In this document: positions 15,632-24,230 of the stretch, piece after piece
Layout of the letters: each line of letters starts with the position of its first letter
How positions within the stretch are numbered: position 1 is the first letter of the stretch
NCBI RefSeq assembly: GCF_014208035.1
Contig: NZ_JACHMK010000001.1
Span: 248,001 to 312,000, forward strand
Length of the DNA: 64,000 bases
Reading direction: 5' to 3'
DNA from: Schaalia hyovaginalis
GTDB lineage: Bacteria > Actinomycetota > Actinomycetes > Actinomycetales > Actinomycetaceae
Made by a program: the position numbers and the translations under genes
The notes under the pieces: model-generated
Seen by the model: the letters and a program-made list of their open reading frames with translations, nothing else
Database searches by the model: none
Told to the model about the DNA's origin: nothing

Positions 15632-16273
15632 TCACTGCGCCTTCGAGTCCGTGGCGAAGGCCGGGCCCTCGAATCCCGAGGACCCGAGGACGGTGAAGAT
15701 CCGGTCCATGAGCTCCATCGGATCTGCGAGCCCGTCCGCGACCTCCTCGTGCCGGATCTCGATGGCCGCCATGCCGTTGAGGTCGCGCACGGGTTCGGTG
15801 GTGAAGCGCGAGGCGAGGAGGATATCGGCCTCCTCGAGGTCGTCGGGGGATCCGAAGAACCAGGTCGAGGCGGTTCGGACCCCTTCGACCTCGCCGATCC
15901 ACATGTGCGTGAGGATGACGCGCCGACCCGCCCGGGGGAAGACCGCGCCGACCCGGGCGAAGAGCGAGATCTTGCCCGAGTCGGGGCCGAGGGAGTCTTC
16001 GAGCAGGGCGTAGGCGTAGGCCCCGATGCCGCGAAGGGTGAGGGCGTCGGCCAGTTCCCCGAGTCGCTCATCGCCGAAGGGTTCATCGGCGAAGTAGATC
16101 CCCTCGCCGCGCAGGGGCTCGCCCGAACCGAGGATCGCGATCTCGAAACCGGCGTCGGCCAGGGCGTCGCGCACCGAAGCGATCTCGTGCTCCGGGAAGG
16201 GGTGGAGCAGGGCTGCGTTCGCGCTGTGGCGTTCGATGAAGACGTATGCGGAGAAGCCGGGCGGCGAGGACAT
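15632..16273 (-). CDS. Hypothetical soluble protein (213 aa)
   Basis: No family is recognised. The product is acidic and mixed alpha/beta in appearance, with no signal peptide or membrane segment. Repeated strand-like stretches occur (FEIAILGS, ISLFARVGAVF, RVILTHMWIGE). Start ATG 16273 lies exactly 6 nt after TACGAT, a good -10 box, so the transcript is probably leaderless and the gene monocistronic. It converges on the response-regulator operon. The protein may be a lineage-specific cytoplasmic protein; nothing in the context suggests a pathway. Confidence 0.75.
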   Translation of the reverse strand: MSSPPGFSAYVFIERHSANAALLHPFPEHEIASVRDALADAGFEIAILGSGEPLRGEGIYFADEPFGDERLGELADALTLRGIGAYAYALLEDSLGPDSGKISLFARVGAVFPRAGRRVILTHMWIGEVEGVRTASTWFFGSPDDLEEADILLASRFTTEPVRDLNGMAAIEIRHEEVADGLADPMELMDRIFTVLGSSGFEGPAFATDSKAQ

Positions 16274-16279
16274 GCCCCC

Positions 16280-16285
16280 ATCGTA
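16280..16285 (-). promoter_or_regulatory. -10 box TACGAT, leaderless promoter
   Basis: TACGAT (minus strand) matches TANNNT and is separated by exactly 6 nt from ATG 16273, placing the transcription start at or next to the start codon. Confidence 0.6.
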
Positions 16286-16330
16286 GGGCGGGGCACCGGC
16301 ATCACCGGTCCCGGGGCGCGCTTCCCCTCT

Positions 16331-16362
16331 CCTCGGCCGGGCTCCGCTGAGGCCGGCCGAGG
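16331..16362 (-). terminator. Terminator after the nitroreductase gene
   Basis: CCTCGGCCGG (16331-16340) and CCGGCCGAGG (16353-16362) form a perfect 10-bp stem with a 12-nt loop, 8 bp beyond the nitroreductase stop codon. No U-tract is seen, as is common in high-GC actinobacteria. Confidence 0.6.
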
Positions 16363-16369
16363 GCCGGGG

Positions 16370-17167
16370 TCACTCCAGGGCGAAGCCCTGTTCGTGGAGG
16401 ACCTCCAGCATCGGCGACACGTGGGCGCCGCCGACTCCGATCTTCGTCCGGACGAGCGTCGTGAAGGACTCGACGCGCGTCGATGCGTCGCGCAGGTCGT
16501 AGTAGTCCCGGACCTCTTCGTCGTAGTCCGCGAGCGCCTCGCAGTAGGAGGCGATCCGGGGATAGGAGTTCTCGGAGACGATGAGGTCGAGGGGCAGGCG
16601 TGGCTTGAACTGGGGGTCCTGCGCGGGCCTGCCCACGAGGAGGCCGACGATCGGGAAGGTGAGCGGGGGCAGGGCGAGCGCGTCGATCACGGCCCTCGGA
16701 TCGGCGAGGATCGACCCGAGGTAGCAGGTGCCCAGGCCCATTGATTCGGCGGCGACGACGAGGTTCTGCGCGGCGAGCAGGGAATCGTGAAGGGCCGTGA
16801 TGAACAGGTTCGCCCGATGGAGGGGCGCCTCCGGGACTCCGCCTTCCGCCCGGATCCGCGAGTTGCGGTACTGGTCGGCGATGAAGACGAGGAGCTCTCC
16901 CCGGTCCCCTCCGACGTAGGGCTGCCCCGACGCGCGGTGGAGGCGCTCGCGGACCTCAGGGTCGGTGACGCGGATGATCGTCGTCTGCTGGAGGAAGGAG
17001 GATGAAGCGGTGTGGCGCGCGACTTCGAAGAGGGTGGTGAGCTCCTCGTCGTCGAGCCCTCCGGGCTCGAAGGCCCGGAATGTGCGGTGCCCGAGTTGGA
17101 CGGTGATCGTGGTGTTCTCGATGGGCGCGTGCGCCCGTTCACGAAGAGCATCCGAGGGGGTGGTCAT
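16370..17167 (-). CDS. Nitroreductase-family FMN oxidoreductase
   Basis: The 265-aa protein fits the NfsA/FRP-type nitroreductases. An N-terminal HRTFRAFEPGGLDDEELTTL stretch contains the Arg that contacts FMN phosphate, a central AAQNLVVAAESMGLGTCYLGSI motif is the family hallmark, and PIVGLLVGRPAQ precedes a C-terminal extension containing the lid. It would transfer electrons from NAD(P)H to nitro compounds, quinones or flavin. ATG 17167 has a clear GAAAGGA ribosome-binding site at proper spacing. The gene is divergent from a lipoprotein gene. Confidence 0.88.
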   Translation of the reverse strand: MTTPSDALRERAHAPIENTTITVQLGHRTFRAFEPGGLDDEELTTLFEVARHTASSSFLQQTTIIRVTDPEVRERLHRASGQPYVGGDRGELLVFIADQYRNSRIRAEGGVPEAPLHRANLFITALHDSLLAAQNLVVAAESMGLGTCYLGSILADPRAVIDALALPPLTFPIVGLLVGRPAQDPQFKPRLPLDLIVSENSYPRIASYCEALADYDEEVRDYYDLRDASTRVESFTTLVRTKIGVGGAHVSPMLEVLHEQGFALE

Positions 17168-17286
17168 CGATCGTCCTTTCCTCATGTTCGTCTTCATTGT
17201 CGCGCGTTTTCCGAGATTCCGGGCGCGCGGGGCCGAGTGCTCCGGCGGGCGGTGCTCCGGCTTTTCCGTCGTGCAGAATCGGTGTC

Positions 17287-17292
17287 TAGAAT
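17287..17292 (+). promoter_or_regulatory. -10 box TAGAAT before the lipoprotein gene
   Basis: TAGAAT lies 7 nt before GTG 17300, suggesting a leaderless transcript that starts at the GTG. An ATG at 17291 overlaps the -10 box itself, which makes it a poor start. Confidence 0.55.
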
Positions 17293-17299
17293 GAGGGCT

Positions 17300-17725
17300 G
17301 TGATTAAGCGATCCTTCACCTCTGTCCTGTCCGTCGCGGCCATCGCCGCCCTCGCCCTCGCCGGGTGCTCCTCGAAGACGGCGAACGACGCCGAGCAGTC
17401 GGCCGCCGCGGCCGCCGAATCGGCTGTCGCGGCCGCGAACGCCGCGCAGTCCGAGCAGCTCACCATCACCAAGACCCCCGAGTCGATCGACGGCGGCCAG
17501 GTGATGCTCCCGATCAAGCGCAACCTGCTCTTCACGGTCAAGGCGGATGCGGAGAAGTGGACGGCGTCCATCGCCGATCCCTCGATCGCGGAGTTCATCG
17601 CGGGCGACGCCGCGACCCCGCCGACCATCCACCCGCTCGCCGAGGGCGAGACCACGGTCGACCTCACCGGACCCGACGGGACGACGATCTCCTTCGCGCT
17701 CATCGTCACCCCCGGAGCCCGCTGA
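17300..17725 (+). CDS. Small secreted lipoprotein
   Basis: The 141-aa product starts with a basic n-region, a hydrophobic core and the lipobox ALAGC (Cys at about residue 23), so it is exported and lipid-anchored outside the membrane. An Ala/Glu-rich helix follows, then a compact beta-rich domain of about 90 residues (TITKTPESIDGGQV to ATTISFALIV) with an immunoglobulin-like feel. The function is unknown. GTG 17300 was chosen over ATG 17291 because a TAGAAT box would place transcription at the GTG. A strong hairpin follows the stop codon. Confidence 0.75.
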   Translation: MIKRSFTSVLSVAAIAALALAGCSSKTANDAEQSAAAAAESAVAAANAAQSEQLTITKTPESIDGGQVMLPIKRNLLFTVKADAEKWTASIADPSIAEFIAGDAATPPTIHPLAEGETTVDLTGPDGTTISFALIVTPGAR

Positions 17726-17744
17726 ACCGGACTTCGTGCGCAAG

Positions 17745-17787
17745 GCGCAGGGGAGGGCCGCATCGAAGATGCGGCCCTCCCCTGCGC
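17745..17787 (+). terminator. Strong 20-bp stem terminator
   Basis: Arms 17745-17764 and 17768-17787 are perfectly complementary over 20 bp with a GAA loop, just after the lipoprotein stop. It is one of the strongest stems in the window and isolates the downstream ABC operon. Confidence 0.85.
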
Positions 17788-17909
17788 CTGCGAATCTGCC
17801 GCGCATGAGAGCTGCGGGCGATCCCCCGGATGCGCTCAGGGATGAATGGGGGAGCGCAGAGGGCTGTCCCCAATGGTGCGGATCCGCCGTCCGGACGGAC
17901 AGTAGAAGC

Positions 17910-18692
17910 ATGAACATCACCGCAGAACACGCCCGATCCATGTCGCAGGGCGCGCCGGAAGGCGCCCCCCGGGGGAGCATCGCCGTTCGCGCCCTCGTCA
18001 AGACCTACCAGCGCGAGGGCGTCGCAGTCCCCGCCCTCAGGGGAGTCGATCTCGACATCGCGGCCGGCGACCAGGTCGCCCTCATGGGCCCCTCCGGTTC
18101 GGGCAAGTCCACCCTCCTCCACTGCCTCGCGAGCATCTTGCGGCCCACCTCGGGAAGCATCACGGTCTCCGGCGTCGAGGTCGCCTCCCTGTCCGAACGC
18201 GCCAATTCCGATCGCCGTCTGCGCTCCTACGGCTTCGTCTTCCAAGACGGTCAGCTCCTCCCCGAACTCCCCTGCGAGGAGAACGTCGCCCTGCCGCTCA
18301 TGCTCCTCGGACGCCGTCGCGCAGAGGCGATCGCACACGCTCGCACCCTCCTCGCGCGCCTCGGCTGCGAAGGCCTCGGCGCCTTCCGCCCAGGTCAGCT
18401 CTCCGGCGGACAGGCCCAGCGCGTCGCCATCGCCCGGGCGCTCGTGACCTCTCCGGAGATCGTCTTCGCCGATGAGCCCACGGGCGCTCTCGATCAGAAG
18501 ACAGGGGCGGAGGTGATGAGCGTCCTGAAGGGAGCCTGCGCCGAAAGCGGTGCGACCCTCGTCCTCGTCACTCACGATCCCGGTGTCGCGCGAGGGCTCC
18601 GCCGCACCCTCGGGATGCGCGACGGCCTCATCGACTTCGATTCGGACGCGCCCGCCGCGGGCGTCCCGCAGCAAGAGGCGGGCGTCCGATGA
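17910..18692 (+). CDS. ABC transporter ATPase (LolD/MacB type)
   Basis: The 260-aa ATPase has Walker [11 protein letters not shown]-loop ([16 protein letters not shown]), signature LSGGQAQR, Walker B IVFADEP and a GALD D-loop, all typical of the MacB/LolD/FtsE group. It powers the FtsX-type permease encoded next (ATGA overlap at 18689). Such pairs export lipids, peptides or antibiotics, or act as mechanotransmission complexes. The substrate is unknown. ATG 17910 has GACAGT 6 nt upstream and no Shine-Dalgarno sequence, so it may be leaderless. Confidence 0.9.
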   Translation: MNITAEHARSMSQGAPEGAPRGSIAVRALVKTYQREGVAVPALRGVDLDIAAGDQVALMGPSGSGKSTLLHCLASILRPTSGSITVSGVEVASLSERANSDRRLRSYGFVFQDGQLLPELPCEENVALPLMLLGRRRAEAIAHARTLLARLGCEGLGAFRPGQLSGGQAQRVAIARALVTSPEIVFADEPTGALDQKTGAEVMSVLKGACAESGATLVLVTHDPGVARGLRRTLGMRDGLIDFDSDAPAAGVPQQEAGVR

Positions 18693-20032
18693 AGGCGTGC
18701 CGCGTCGCGGCCGGAGCGCTGCTGCGCTCCAGGGACGCCTCGACCTCGATCCTCACGGTCCTCTCCTTCGCGCTCCCCCACGCGATGCTCCTCGCGGTCG
18801 CGGGCGGCGTCGCGGCGTTCCGGGAACGCGAGGCCGCCGGCGTCGGGGCGGACCCCGATCTTGCGCAGCTGTACATCGTCTTCGCGGGCTTCGCCGCGGT
18901 CCTCCTCATCGTCCCGATCCTCACGATGGGCGCGGCGGCCGCGCGTTTGGGAATGACCCGCCGCGCCGAGAACCTCGCGATCCTGCGGCTCATCGGCCTC
19001 AGCCCGAGCGCCGCCCGTCTCGCCTGCGTCCTCGACACCCTCGTCCACGCCCTCGTCGGGACGTTCATCGGCACCCTCGTCTACCTCCTGACCCTGCCCG
19101 CGTGGAGCCTCCTGCGCTTCCAGGGGCTTGCGATGCGGGTCTCCGAGATGCTGCTCCCCGTGCACCTCCTCCTCGCGGGCATCCTCCTCATGGCCGTCCT
19201 GGCCGCCGCGAGCTCGTGGATCGCGGTGCGCCGCGCTTCGATCTCCCCGCTCGGCGTCGCCCGGAAGCAGCAGGCGAACGGAGCTTCGAAGATCGCGGTC
19301 CTCATCTTCGCCGGCCTGGTCCTCGCGTGGCTCGTCGTGGGCGGGGCCTTGCTCAAGTCGCTTCCGCAGAGCTTCGCCTTCGCGGTCATGCTCATCATCC
19401 TCGGCCTCATCTTCGCGGGCGTGAATGCCTTCGGCGCATGGTCGGTCGGTCTGCTCGGCCGCCTGATGGCGAGGACCGCGAGGACTCCCGCAAGCCTCAT
19501 CGCGGGGCGCAGGCTCGCCGAGGATCCGAAGTCCGTCTGGCGGTCCTTCTCCTCCGTCGCCCTGGTCGGATTCATCGTCGGCTGCGTCTACCCGGTCGCC
19601 GCCCTCATCGTCCAGACGGGCGACTCTTCGACATCCCTCCTCCTCCAGGACATCCGCACGGGGCTGCTCCTCACGCTCGGGATGAGCGTCGCGCTCGCCG
19701 CGGTGTCCACGGCCGTCAATCAGGCCTCGCGGCTCCTCGACACGATCCAGGAGGTCCGCTCCCTCGCTCGGGCGGGCGCTCCGCTGTCGGTCCTGGACCG
19801 CGCGCGCCGCAGGGAGATCCTCCTGCCCGCGTTGCTGATCATCGGCGGCGCCATGGGGATCGGCCTGTCCTTCCTCAGTCCGGTCGGGGTCGGCGCGCAA
19901 GCGACGATCGCAATGGCCGCGACCCTGACGGGATTCCTGCTGAGCGCCGTTCTCGCGATCCTCCTCGCCTCGGAGTCGACGCGGCCGTTGCGCGCCCGGC
20001 TCCTGAAGGAGAGGGTCATCGACCCCTCCTGA
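18689..20032 (+). CDS. FtsX-like ABC permease
   Basis: The 447-aa membrane protein has about eight hydrophobic helices and a duplicated FtsX-type core. There is no large extracellular domain, which separates it from the MacB-like permease at 44899. The ENLAILRLIGLSPSAARL region and the RLLDTIQEVRSLARAGAPLSVLDRARRREI region match the cytoplasmic coupling helices of this family. It forms a transporter with the ATPase encoded upstream, which overlaps it by 4 bp. The substrate is unknown. Confidence 0.85.
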   Translation: MKACRVAAGALLRSRDASTSILTVLSFALPHAMLLAVAGGVAAFREREAAGVGADPDLAQLYIVFAGFAAVLLIVPILTMGAAAARLGMTRRAENLAILRLIGLSPSAARLACVLDTLVHALVGTFIGTLVYLLTLPAWSLLRFQGLAMRVSEMLLPVHLLLAGILLMAVLAAASSWIAVRRASISPLGVARKQQANGASKIAVLIFAGLVLAWLVVGGALLKSLPQSFAFAVMLIILGLIFAGVNAFGAWSVGLLGRLMARTARTPASLIAGRRLAEDPKSVWRSFSSVALVGFIVGCVYPVAALIVQTGDSSTSLLLQDIRTGLLLTLGMSVALAAVSTAVNQASRLLDTIQEVRSLARAGAPLSVLDRARRREILLPALLIIGGAMGIGLSFLSPVGVGAQATIAMAATLTGFLLSAVLAILLASESTRPLRARLLKERVIDPS

Positions 20033-20057
20033 GCCGAGGTCATCACTTTCCTTCATC

Positions 20058-20100
20058 GAGGGGATGCGGCCCAGAGCATCGGTCCGGGCCGCATCCCCTC
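20058..20100 (+). terminator. Terminator of the ABC operon
   Basis: GAGGGGATGCGGCCC (20058-20072) pairs perfectly with GGGCCGCATCCCCTC (20086-20100) across a 13-nt loop, 26 bp after the permease stop codon. Confidence 0.8.
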
Positions 20101-20315
20101 ATTCAGGTCCGCGTCAGCGCAGGATCCGCCACAGCAACTCACGCGTAGCGGATTCCGCCGGATCGTCGAGCCCCGGTCCTTGATCTCGCGAACGAGGGCG
20201 GAGCCGACCTTCAGCCCCCTGAGACGTCCCGTCACGCCGGCCCCCGGACGGCTCGGCGCCGTCCGTCCTCGTCGCCCCTGCGCGGGCCCTCGTCGCGCGA
20301 GGCGGGCGAATCGGG

Positions 20316-20321
20316 GAGAAT
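20316..20321 (+). promoter_or_regulatory. -10-like GAGAAT, leaderless type
   Basis: GAGAAT lies exactly 6 nt before ATG 20328, matching the leaderless spacing seen elsewhere. The first base deviates from TANNNT. Confidence 0.4.
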
Positions 20322-20327
20322 CGCCTC

Positions 20328-21194
20328 ATGAACACGCCCACGGACCTCTCGACGCTTCCCGGAAACATCGATCTGCGCCTGGTCGCGGTCGACATGGACG
20401 GGACCCTGCTCGACGACGGCAAGAATTTCCCTCCGGCCCTCGACGCCCTGCTCGATGCCCTCGACGATCGGGGGATCGTCTTCGCCCCCTCGTCCGGGCG
20501 GCAGGTGTGGACGCTGCTCGACATGTTCCCCGGACGGCCGGGAATGACGGTCATCGGCGAGAACGGCGCGATCGTCATGAAGGACGGGCGGGAAGTGTCC
20601 TCGAGCCCGGTCGATCACGGCACGATCCGTCGGGCGGTCGCGCTCGTGCGCGAGGCGGTGGCCGAGGGCCTGGACGGCGGGCTCGTCATGTGCGGGAAGA
20701 AGTCCGCGTACGTCGAGCGGACCGATGATCGCTTCGTCGAGGGCGTCCTGCCCTACTACCACCGGACCGAGAAGGTCGAGGATCAGCTCGGGGTCCTCGA
20801 CCGCATCGAATCCGGCGAGCTCAACGACGACATCGTCAAGCTCGCGGTCATGTGCTTCGACGATGTGCTCCCCCTGGCGGAGCGCACCCTCGCGCGCTTC
20901 GCCGACACCCACCAGTACGCCGTATCGGGCCGCAACTGGGCGGACCTCCAGATCCGCGGGGTCGACAAGGGCAGGGCCGTGCGCGCCCTCCAGGCCGAGA
21001 TCGGGGCGGGCCGCGATCAGACGGCGGCCTTCGGCGACTTCCACAACGACATCTCCATGCTGAAGGAGGCCCGCTGGTCCTTCGCCATGGCGAACGCCCA
21101 TGCCGAGGTCGTCGAGGAGGCCGCCTACATCGCGCCCTCGAACAACGACGACGGCGTCGGCTCCGTCCTCAGGGGGATCCTCGGCATCGGCTGA
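20328..21194 (+). CDS. HAD-superfamily phosphatase (Cof type)
   Basis: The 288-aa hydrolase shows all four HAD motifs: DMDGT (nucleophile Asp22, acid/base Asp24), a PSSGR motif II, Lys in GVDKG, and GDFHNDISML motif IV. The spacing implies a C2B cap between motifs II and III, as in Cof/YbiV-type sugar-phosphate or cofactor phosphatases. The exact substrate cannot be read from sequence. It appears monocistronic, with a hairpin downstream, and an upstream GAGAAT box suggests a leaderless transcript. Confidence 0.88.
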   Translation: MNTPTDLSTLPGNIDLRLVAVDMDGTLLDDGKNFPPALDALLDALDDRGIVFAPSSGRQVWTLLDMFPGRPGMTVIGENGAIVMKDGREVSSSPVDHGTIRRAVALVREAVAEGLDGGLVMCGKKSAYVERTDDRFVEGVLPYYHRTEKVEDQLGVLDRIESGELNDDIVKLAVMCFDDVLPLAERTLARFADTHQYAVSGRNWADLQIRGVDKGRAVRALQAEIGAGRDQTAAFGDFHNDISMLKEARWSFAMANAHAEVVEEAAYIAPSNNDDGVGSVLRGILGIG

Positions 21195-21248
21195 GCATCG
21201 ACTGAGCATCGGGGCGCTTCGCGAGAGACGGAGCCCCTGATGAAAGAC

Positions 21249-21278
21249 GGTACCCCCGGACCTCGGTCCGGGGGCACC
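21249..21278. terminator. Bidirectional terminator hairpin
   Basis: GGTACCCCCGGACC (21249-21262) and GGTCCGGGGGCACC (21265-21278) pair with one mismatch over 14 bp. The hairpin sits between the convergent HAD and membrane-protein genes. Confidence 0.65.
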
Positions 21279-21318
21279 GCGGGTTCCGATGATCCCGCGC
21301 GAGTCAGCGGAGGGCCGC

Positions 21319-21942
21319 TCAGGCCTCGCCTTCGAGGGGCGCCTGCTCGACGTCCTCGACCTTCTCCGCCGGGGCGCCCGGCACCGGGGACTCGGCTTCG
21401 AGATCCGCCCAGTACTCCTCGGCCCAGGGGTCCTCGATCGGCTGGCTGCGCTTCCACAGGACGTAGCCGGCGCCGACGACGGTTCCCGCCAGGGCGGTCC
21501 ACCCGATCGCGCGCAGGAAACGGCGCTTCTTGCGCACCTTCCGCGTCGGGGTGACGAGGGCGAGCTGCGACGCCGCGCCGGCCTTACGGGCGCGGTCGAC
21601 GAGGGGCCCCTCGGATGCGAGGGCGGCGCCGCCCTCGGTGATGGCGCGGTTGAGGCGAGGCAGGTAATCCTCGACCAGGTCCGCGCGCGCGTGCTCGATC
21701 GCGGGACGGGCGCGATCGACTGCGGCCTGAGCGCGGTCGGCGGCATCCTCCACAACGGGGGTTGCCCTCTCAATGGCGCTCGCCAGGGCGGCCTGAGCGC
21801 GCGGAGCGGCCCAATCGACTCCCTGTTCGGCCAAGTCGGCGGCCTTGACGGCTACGCGCCCGGCCTGGACGGCCAGCGCATCGCGAAGCTGGGCGGCCTC
21901 GGCGAGCAGCTTGTCCGTGTCGAAGTTCGGCGTATTGCCCAT
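21319..21942 (-). CDS. Single-pass membrane protein with long helical domain
   Basis: In this 207-aa protein, residues about 8-135 are Ala/Arg/Glu-rich with no helix breakers and resemble an apolipoprotein-like amphipathic or coiled helix. A basic TRKVRKKRRFLRA stretch precedes one transmembrane helix (about 148-165), and the last 40 residues are acidic. Similar proteins are common in Actinobacteria next to ppiA and have no established role. It probably sits on the inner membrane face or tethers a cytoplasmic helix. The start has a CGGAGA ribosome-binding site. It is divergent from ppiA. Confidence 0.8.
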   Translation of the reverse strand: MGNTPNFDTDKLLAEAAQLRDALAVQAGRVAVKAADLAEQGVDWAAPRAQAALASAIERATPVVEDAADRAQAAVDRARPAIEHARADLVEDYLPRLNRAITEGGAALASEGPLVDRARKAGAASQLALVTPTRKVRKKRRFLRAIGWTALAGTVVGAGYVLWKRSQPIEDPWAEEYWADLEAESPVPGAPAEKVEDVEQAPLEGEA

Positions 21943-22077
21943 GATGTCTCCGAATCCGTGTCAAGAGGTCGACGCGAAAGCGCCGCTTCCCTCTATTGTG
22001 CAACGAAGCGGTGTGATCTGCAGCCCACCGGGCGACCCGAAAGCCACCGAGTCCGTGCCGCCGGGCGCGGAATCTGC

Positions 22078-22083
22078 GAGCAT
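22078..22083 (+). promoter_or_regulatory. -10-like GAGCAT before ppiA
   Basis: GAGCAT is 6 nt before ATG 22090, consistent with leaderless transcription. The first base is off consensus. Confidence 0.4.
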
Positions 22084-22089
22084 GGGGGC

Positions 22090-22611
22090 ATGGAAGCAAC
22101 ACTGCACACCAACAAGGGTGACATCGTTCTCGAACTCTTCCCCGACCATGCGCCGAATACGGTCAACAACTTCGTGACCCTCGCCCGCGGCGAGCGCGAA
22201 TGGCTCGATCCGCAGACCGGGCAGAAGACCGCTCGCCCGCTCTACGACGGCACGATCTTCCATCGCGTCATCTCCGGATTCATGATCCAGGGCGGCGACC
22301 CGCTCGGCACGGGCACCGGCGGCCCGGGCTACACCTTCAACGACGAGATCCACCCCGAGCTCAACTTCAACGAGCCCTACCTCCTCGCCATGGCGAACGC
22401 CGGCAAGCGCATGGGCAAGGGGACGAACGGCTCGCAGTTCTTCATCACCGTCGCCCCCACCCCGTGGCTCCTGGGCAACCACACGATCTTCGGCAAGGTC
22501 GTCGATCAGGCCTCGAAGGACGTCGTCGATGCGATCGCAACCGCGGCGACCGGGCGCAACGACCGCCCCGTCGAGGATGTCGTCATCGAATCCGTGACGA
22601 TCGTCGACTGA
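22090..22611 (+). CDS. ppiA: Cyclophilin-type peptidyl-prolyl isomerase
   Basis: The 173-aa cytoplasmic cyclophilin has no signal sequence. Conserved active-site stretches are visible: FHRVISGFMIQGGDP (catalytic Arg), GTNGSQFFITVAPTPWL and NHTIFGKVV. It accelerates cis/trans isomerisation of Xaa-Pro bonds during folding. In mycobacteria ppiA lies in the same origin-proximal neighbourhood as crgA and pknB, which fits the arrangement here. It is transcribed away from the membrane-protein gene and followed by a perfect terminator stem. Confidence 0.95.
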   Translation: MEATLHTNKGDIVLELFPDHAPNTVNNFVTLARGEREWLDPQTGQKTARPLYDGTIFHRVISGFMIQGGDPLGTGTGGPGYTFNDEIHPELNFNEPYLLAMANAGKRMGKGTNGSQFFITVAPTPWLLGNHTIFGKVVDQASKDVVDAIATAATGRNDRPVEDVVIESVTIVD

Positions 22612-22629
22612 AAGCCCCCATCGTCAGAA

Positions 22630-22660
22630 CTTCGGGGCGGGGCGAGGCCCCGCCCCGAAG
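22630..22660 (+). terminator. Terminator after ppiA
   Basis: CTTCGGGGCGGGGC (22630-22643) and GCCCCGCCCCGAAG (22647-22660) form a perfect 14-bp stem with a GAG loop, 25 bp before the rhomboid start. Confidence 0.8.
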
Positions 22661-22684
22661 CCGTCCAAGCCCGAGGAGCTGTTG

Positions 22685-23536
22685 ATGCCGATTCCCGAGT
22701 ACGGCATGCGTTCGGACGCGAGCGCCGCCCCCGAATGCCCGCGGCATCCGGGGGCGCGGTCGGTCGACTACTGCAAGCGGTGCAATCGGCCGATGTGCAT
22801 CGACTGCCTGATCCGCACTGAAGTGCGTTCGATCTGCGTCGATTGCGCGGGCCGACGTCCGCGGGCCGCCTCCGGGGCCCCCGTGGTCACCTACGCCTTC
22901 ATCGGGGCCTGCGTGCTCGCCTACCTGGCGAGCTTCGCGTCCCCCGCACTTCAGCAGGCGCTGGCCTTCACCCCTGCGGTCGGCTACGTCCAGCCGTGGC
23001 GATTCCTGACGACCGCCTTCCTCCATTCGGGCCTCTTCCACATCGCCTTCAACATGCTCGCCCTCTTCTGGGTGGGTTCCGCCCTCGAACCGCTGCTGGG
23101 CCGGTGGAGGTTCGCGTCGGTCTACCTGCTCTCCGCGATCGGCGGCTCCCTCGCGGTTCTCGCATGGGTGCTCGTTCAGCCGATGACTCTGCACGTCGCG
23201 ACGGTCGGCGCTTCCGGCGCGGTCTTCGGCCTCTTCGGCGCGGTCTTCGTCCTTCAGAAGGAGGCGGGGCTCGATACGCGCTCGGTCGTGGCCCTTCTGG
23301 CGATCAACCTCGTGTACGGCTTCATCGCTCCGGGGATCTCCTGGCAGGCGCACCTCGGAGGGCTGGCGGCGGGTGTCTGCGTCGCCTGGATCCTCGTGCG
23401 CCAGGCCAGGCCGAAGCCCGGCGTGACGGCGCGTTCACAAGAGCTCAAGGCTCTGTGGATAACGTGTGGATTGTTCCTCGCCGAAGCGGCCGCGATTGCA
23501 CTCTCGTACCGGGTGCTCTTCGAGGTTTACGGCTGA
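22685..23536 (+). CDS. Rhomboid intramembrane serine protease
   Basis: This 283-aa protein starts at ATG 22685 after GAGGAG at 6-nt spacing. Residues 18-54 hold a Cys/His-rich putative zinc-binding module (CPRHPG, YCKRCNRPMCIDC, CVDC). Six or seven helices follow, with the catalytic Ser177 in GASG and His223 in QAHLGG. It cleaves membrane proteins within the bilayer. The N-terminal zinc-like module is common in actinobacterial rhomboids. Its substrate is unknown. The last codons overlap a perfect DnaA-box sequence (23454-23462). Confidence 0.92.
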   Translation: MPIPEYGMRSDASAAPECPRHPGARSVDYCKRCNRPMCIDCLIRTEVRSICVDCAGRRPRAASGAPVVTYAFIGACVLAYLASFASPALQQALAFTPAVGYVQPWRFLTTAFLHSGLFHIAFNMLALFWVGSALEPLLGRWRFASVYLLSAIGGSLAVLAWVLVQPMTLHVATVGASGAVFGLFGAVFVLQKEAGLDTRSVVALLAINLVYGFIAPGISWQAHLGGLAAGVCVAWILVRQARPKPGVTARSQELKALWITCGLFLAEAAAIALSYRVLFEVYG

Positions 23537-23860
23537 TTCCCGCGGAATATTAGGAAACCCCCGCCTTTGCGCCTCATGAGCGAGGCGGGGAATCACACTC
23601 GTGTCATTCATCCCCAGGTGTGGATTCTCCTGTGGATATCCACCTGTGCGCCCCGTTTCGGGACCTCGGAGCCCCGGAGGGACCCGCCCGTCGCGCATAC
23701 CGCATCGCCTCGAACCGGGGCCGGCATCCCCCGGCCCCGGGATCCACGAGCGCGATACAGGGCCGGGCCCCGAAGGCGATGCCTTCGGGGCCCGGGACCA
23801 GCGTTCACCCAAGGATCCGCGCCCTCGCTCGAGGACCGGATCGGCCGTGCGCGCGTGCGA
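23537..23860. other. Intergenic region with terminators and DnaA-like boxes
   Basis: There is no gene in these 324 bp between convergent rhomboid and crgA. Three hairpins are seen: CCCCGCCT/AGGCGGGG (23559-23590), a 10-bp stem (23715-23740), and a 15-bp perfect stem with a GAT loop (23763-23795). The last two probably terminate from both sides. TGTGGATTC (23619-23627) and TGTGGATAT (23631-23639) resemble DnaA boxes and continue a pair inside the rhomboid 3' end (TGTGGATAA at 23454, TGTGGATTG at 23465). Confidence 0.65.
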
Positions 23861-24124
23861 CTATCGCCACCTCAGAGTCATGAGGAAGCCCACCATCATG
23901 ATGGCGAGGCCGATCACCATGTTCCACCAGGAGATGCTCGGGATCGGGTAGAGCCCCCCGGAGATGTAGTAGACCATGAGCCACACGAGGCCCAGGAGCA
24001 GCAGCGTCACGAACGCAGGCGCCCACCAGCGCGGGCTCACCGGAATACCCTCGGTCCACGAGTGGATCTCGGTATCGTCCGATGCCTCCTTGCCGCCCTT
24101 CTTGCGTTTCTTCGACTCGGCCAC
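23861..24124 (-). CDS. crgA: Cell division protein CrgA
   Basis: The 87-aa protein has the CrgA layout: a basic N-terminus (KKRKKGG), a conserved SPRWWAPAFVTLLLLGLVW first transmembrane helix, a short YYISGGLYPIPSI loop, then a second helix and a charged end. CrgA localises to the septum and helps recruit or stabilise FtsI/FtsZ-associated proteins in actinobacteria. It is divergent from the DUF881 gene. A GGAGA-type ribosome-binding site is present. Confidence 0.95.
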   Translation of the reverse strand: MAESKKRKKGGKEASDDTEIHSWTEGIPVSPRWWAPAFVTLLLLGLVWLMVYYISGGLYPIPSISWWNMVIGLAIMMVGFLMTLRWR

Positions 24125-24230
24125 GGCTCTCCTTCGTCAATCAGTCGACCAGGTGTCGAAAGGACGACACCCTGCTCGTAGCGTAGTCTGCCGCTAACGG
24201 CACGCGAAACCGCGACACGGGGAGGCGAGG

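Noticed and set aside
20053..20235. 60-aa minus-strand frame with a CCGGSC motif
   Set aside because: It overlaps the ABC operon terminator, has no clear ribosome-binding site and no recognised relatives. It is probably fortuitous.
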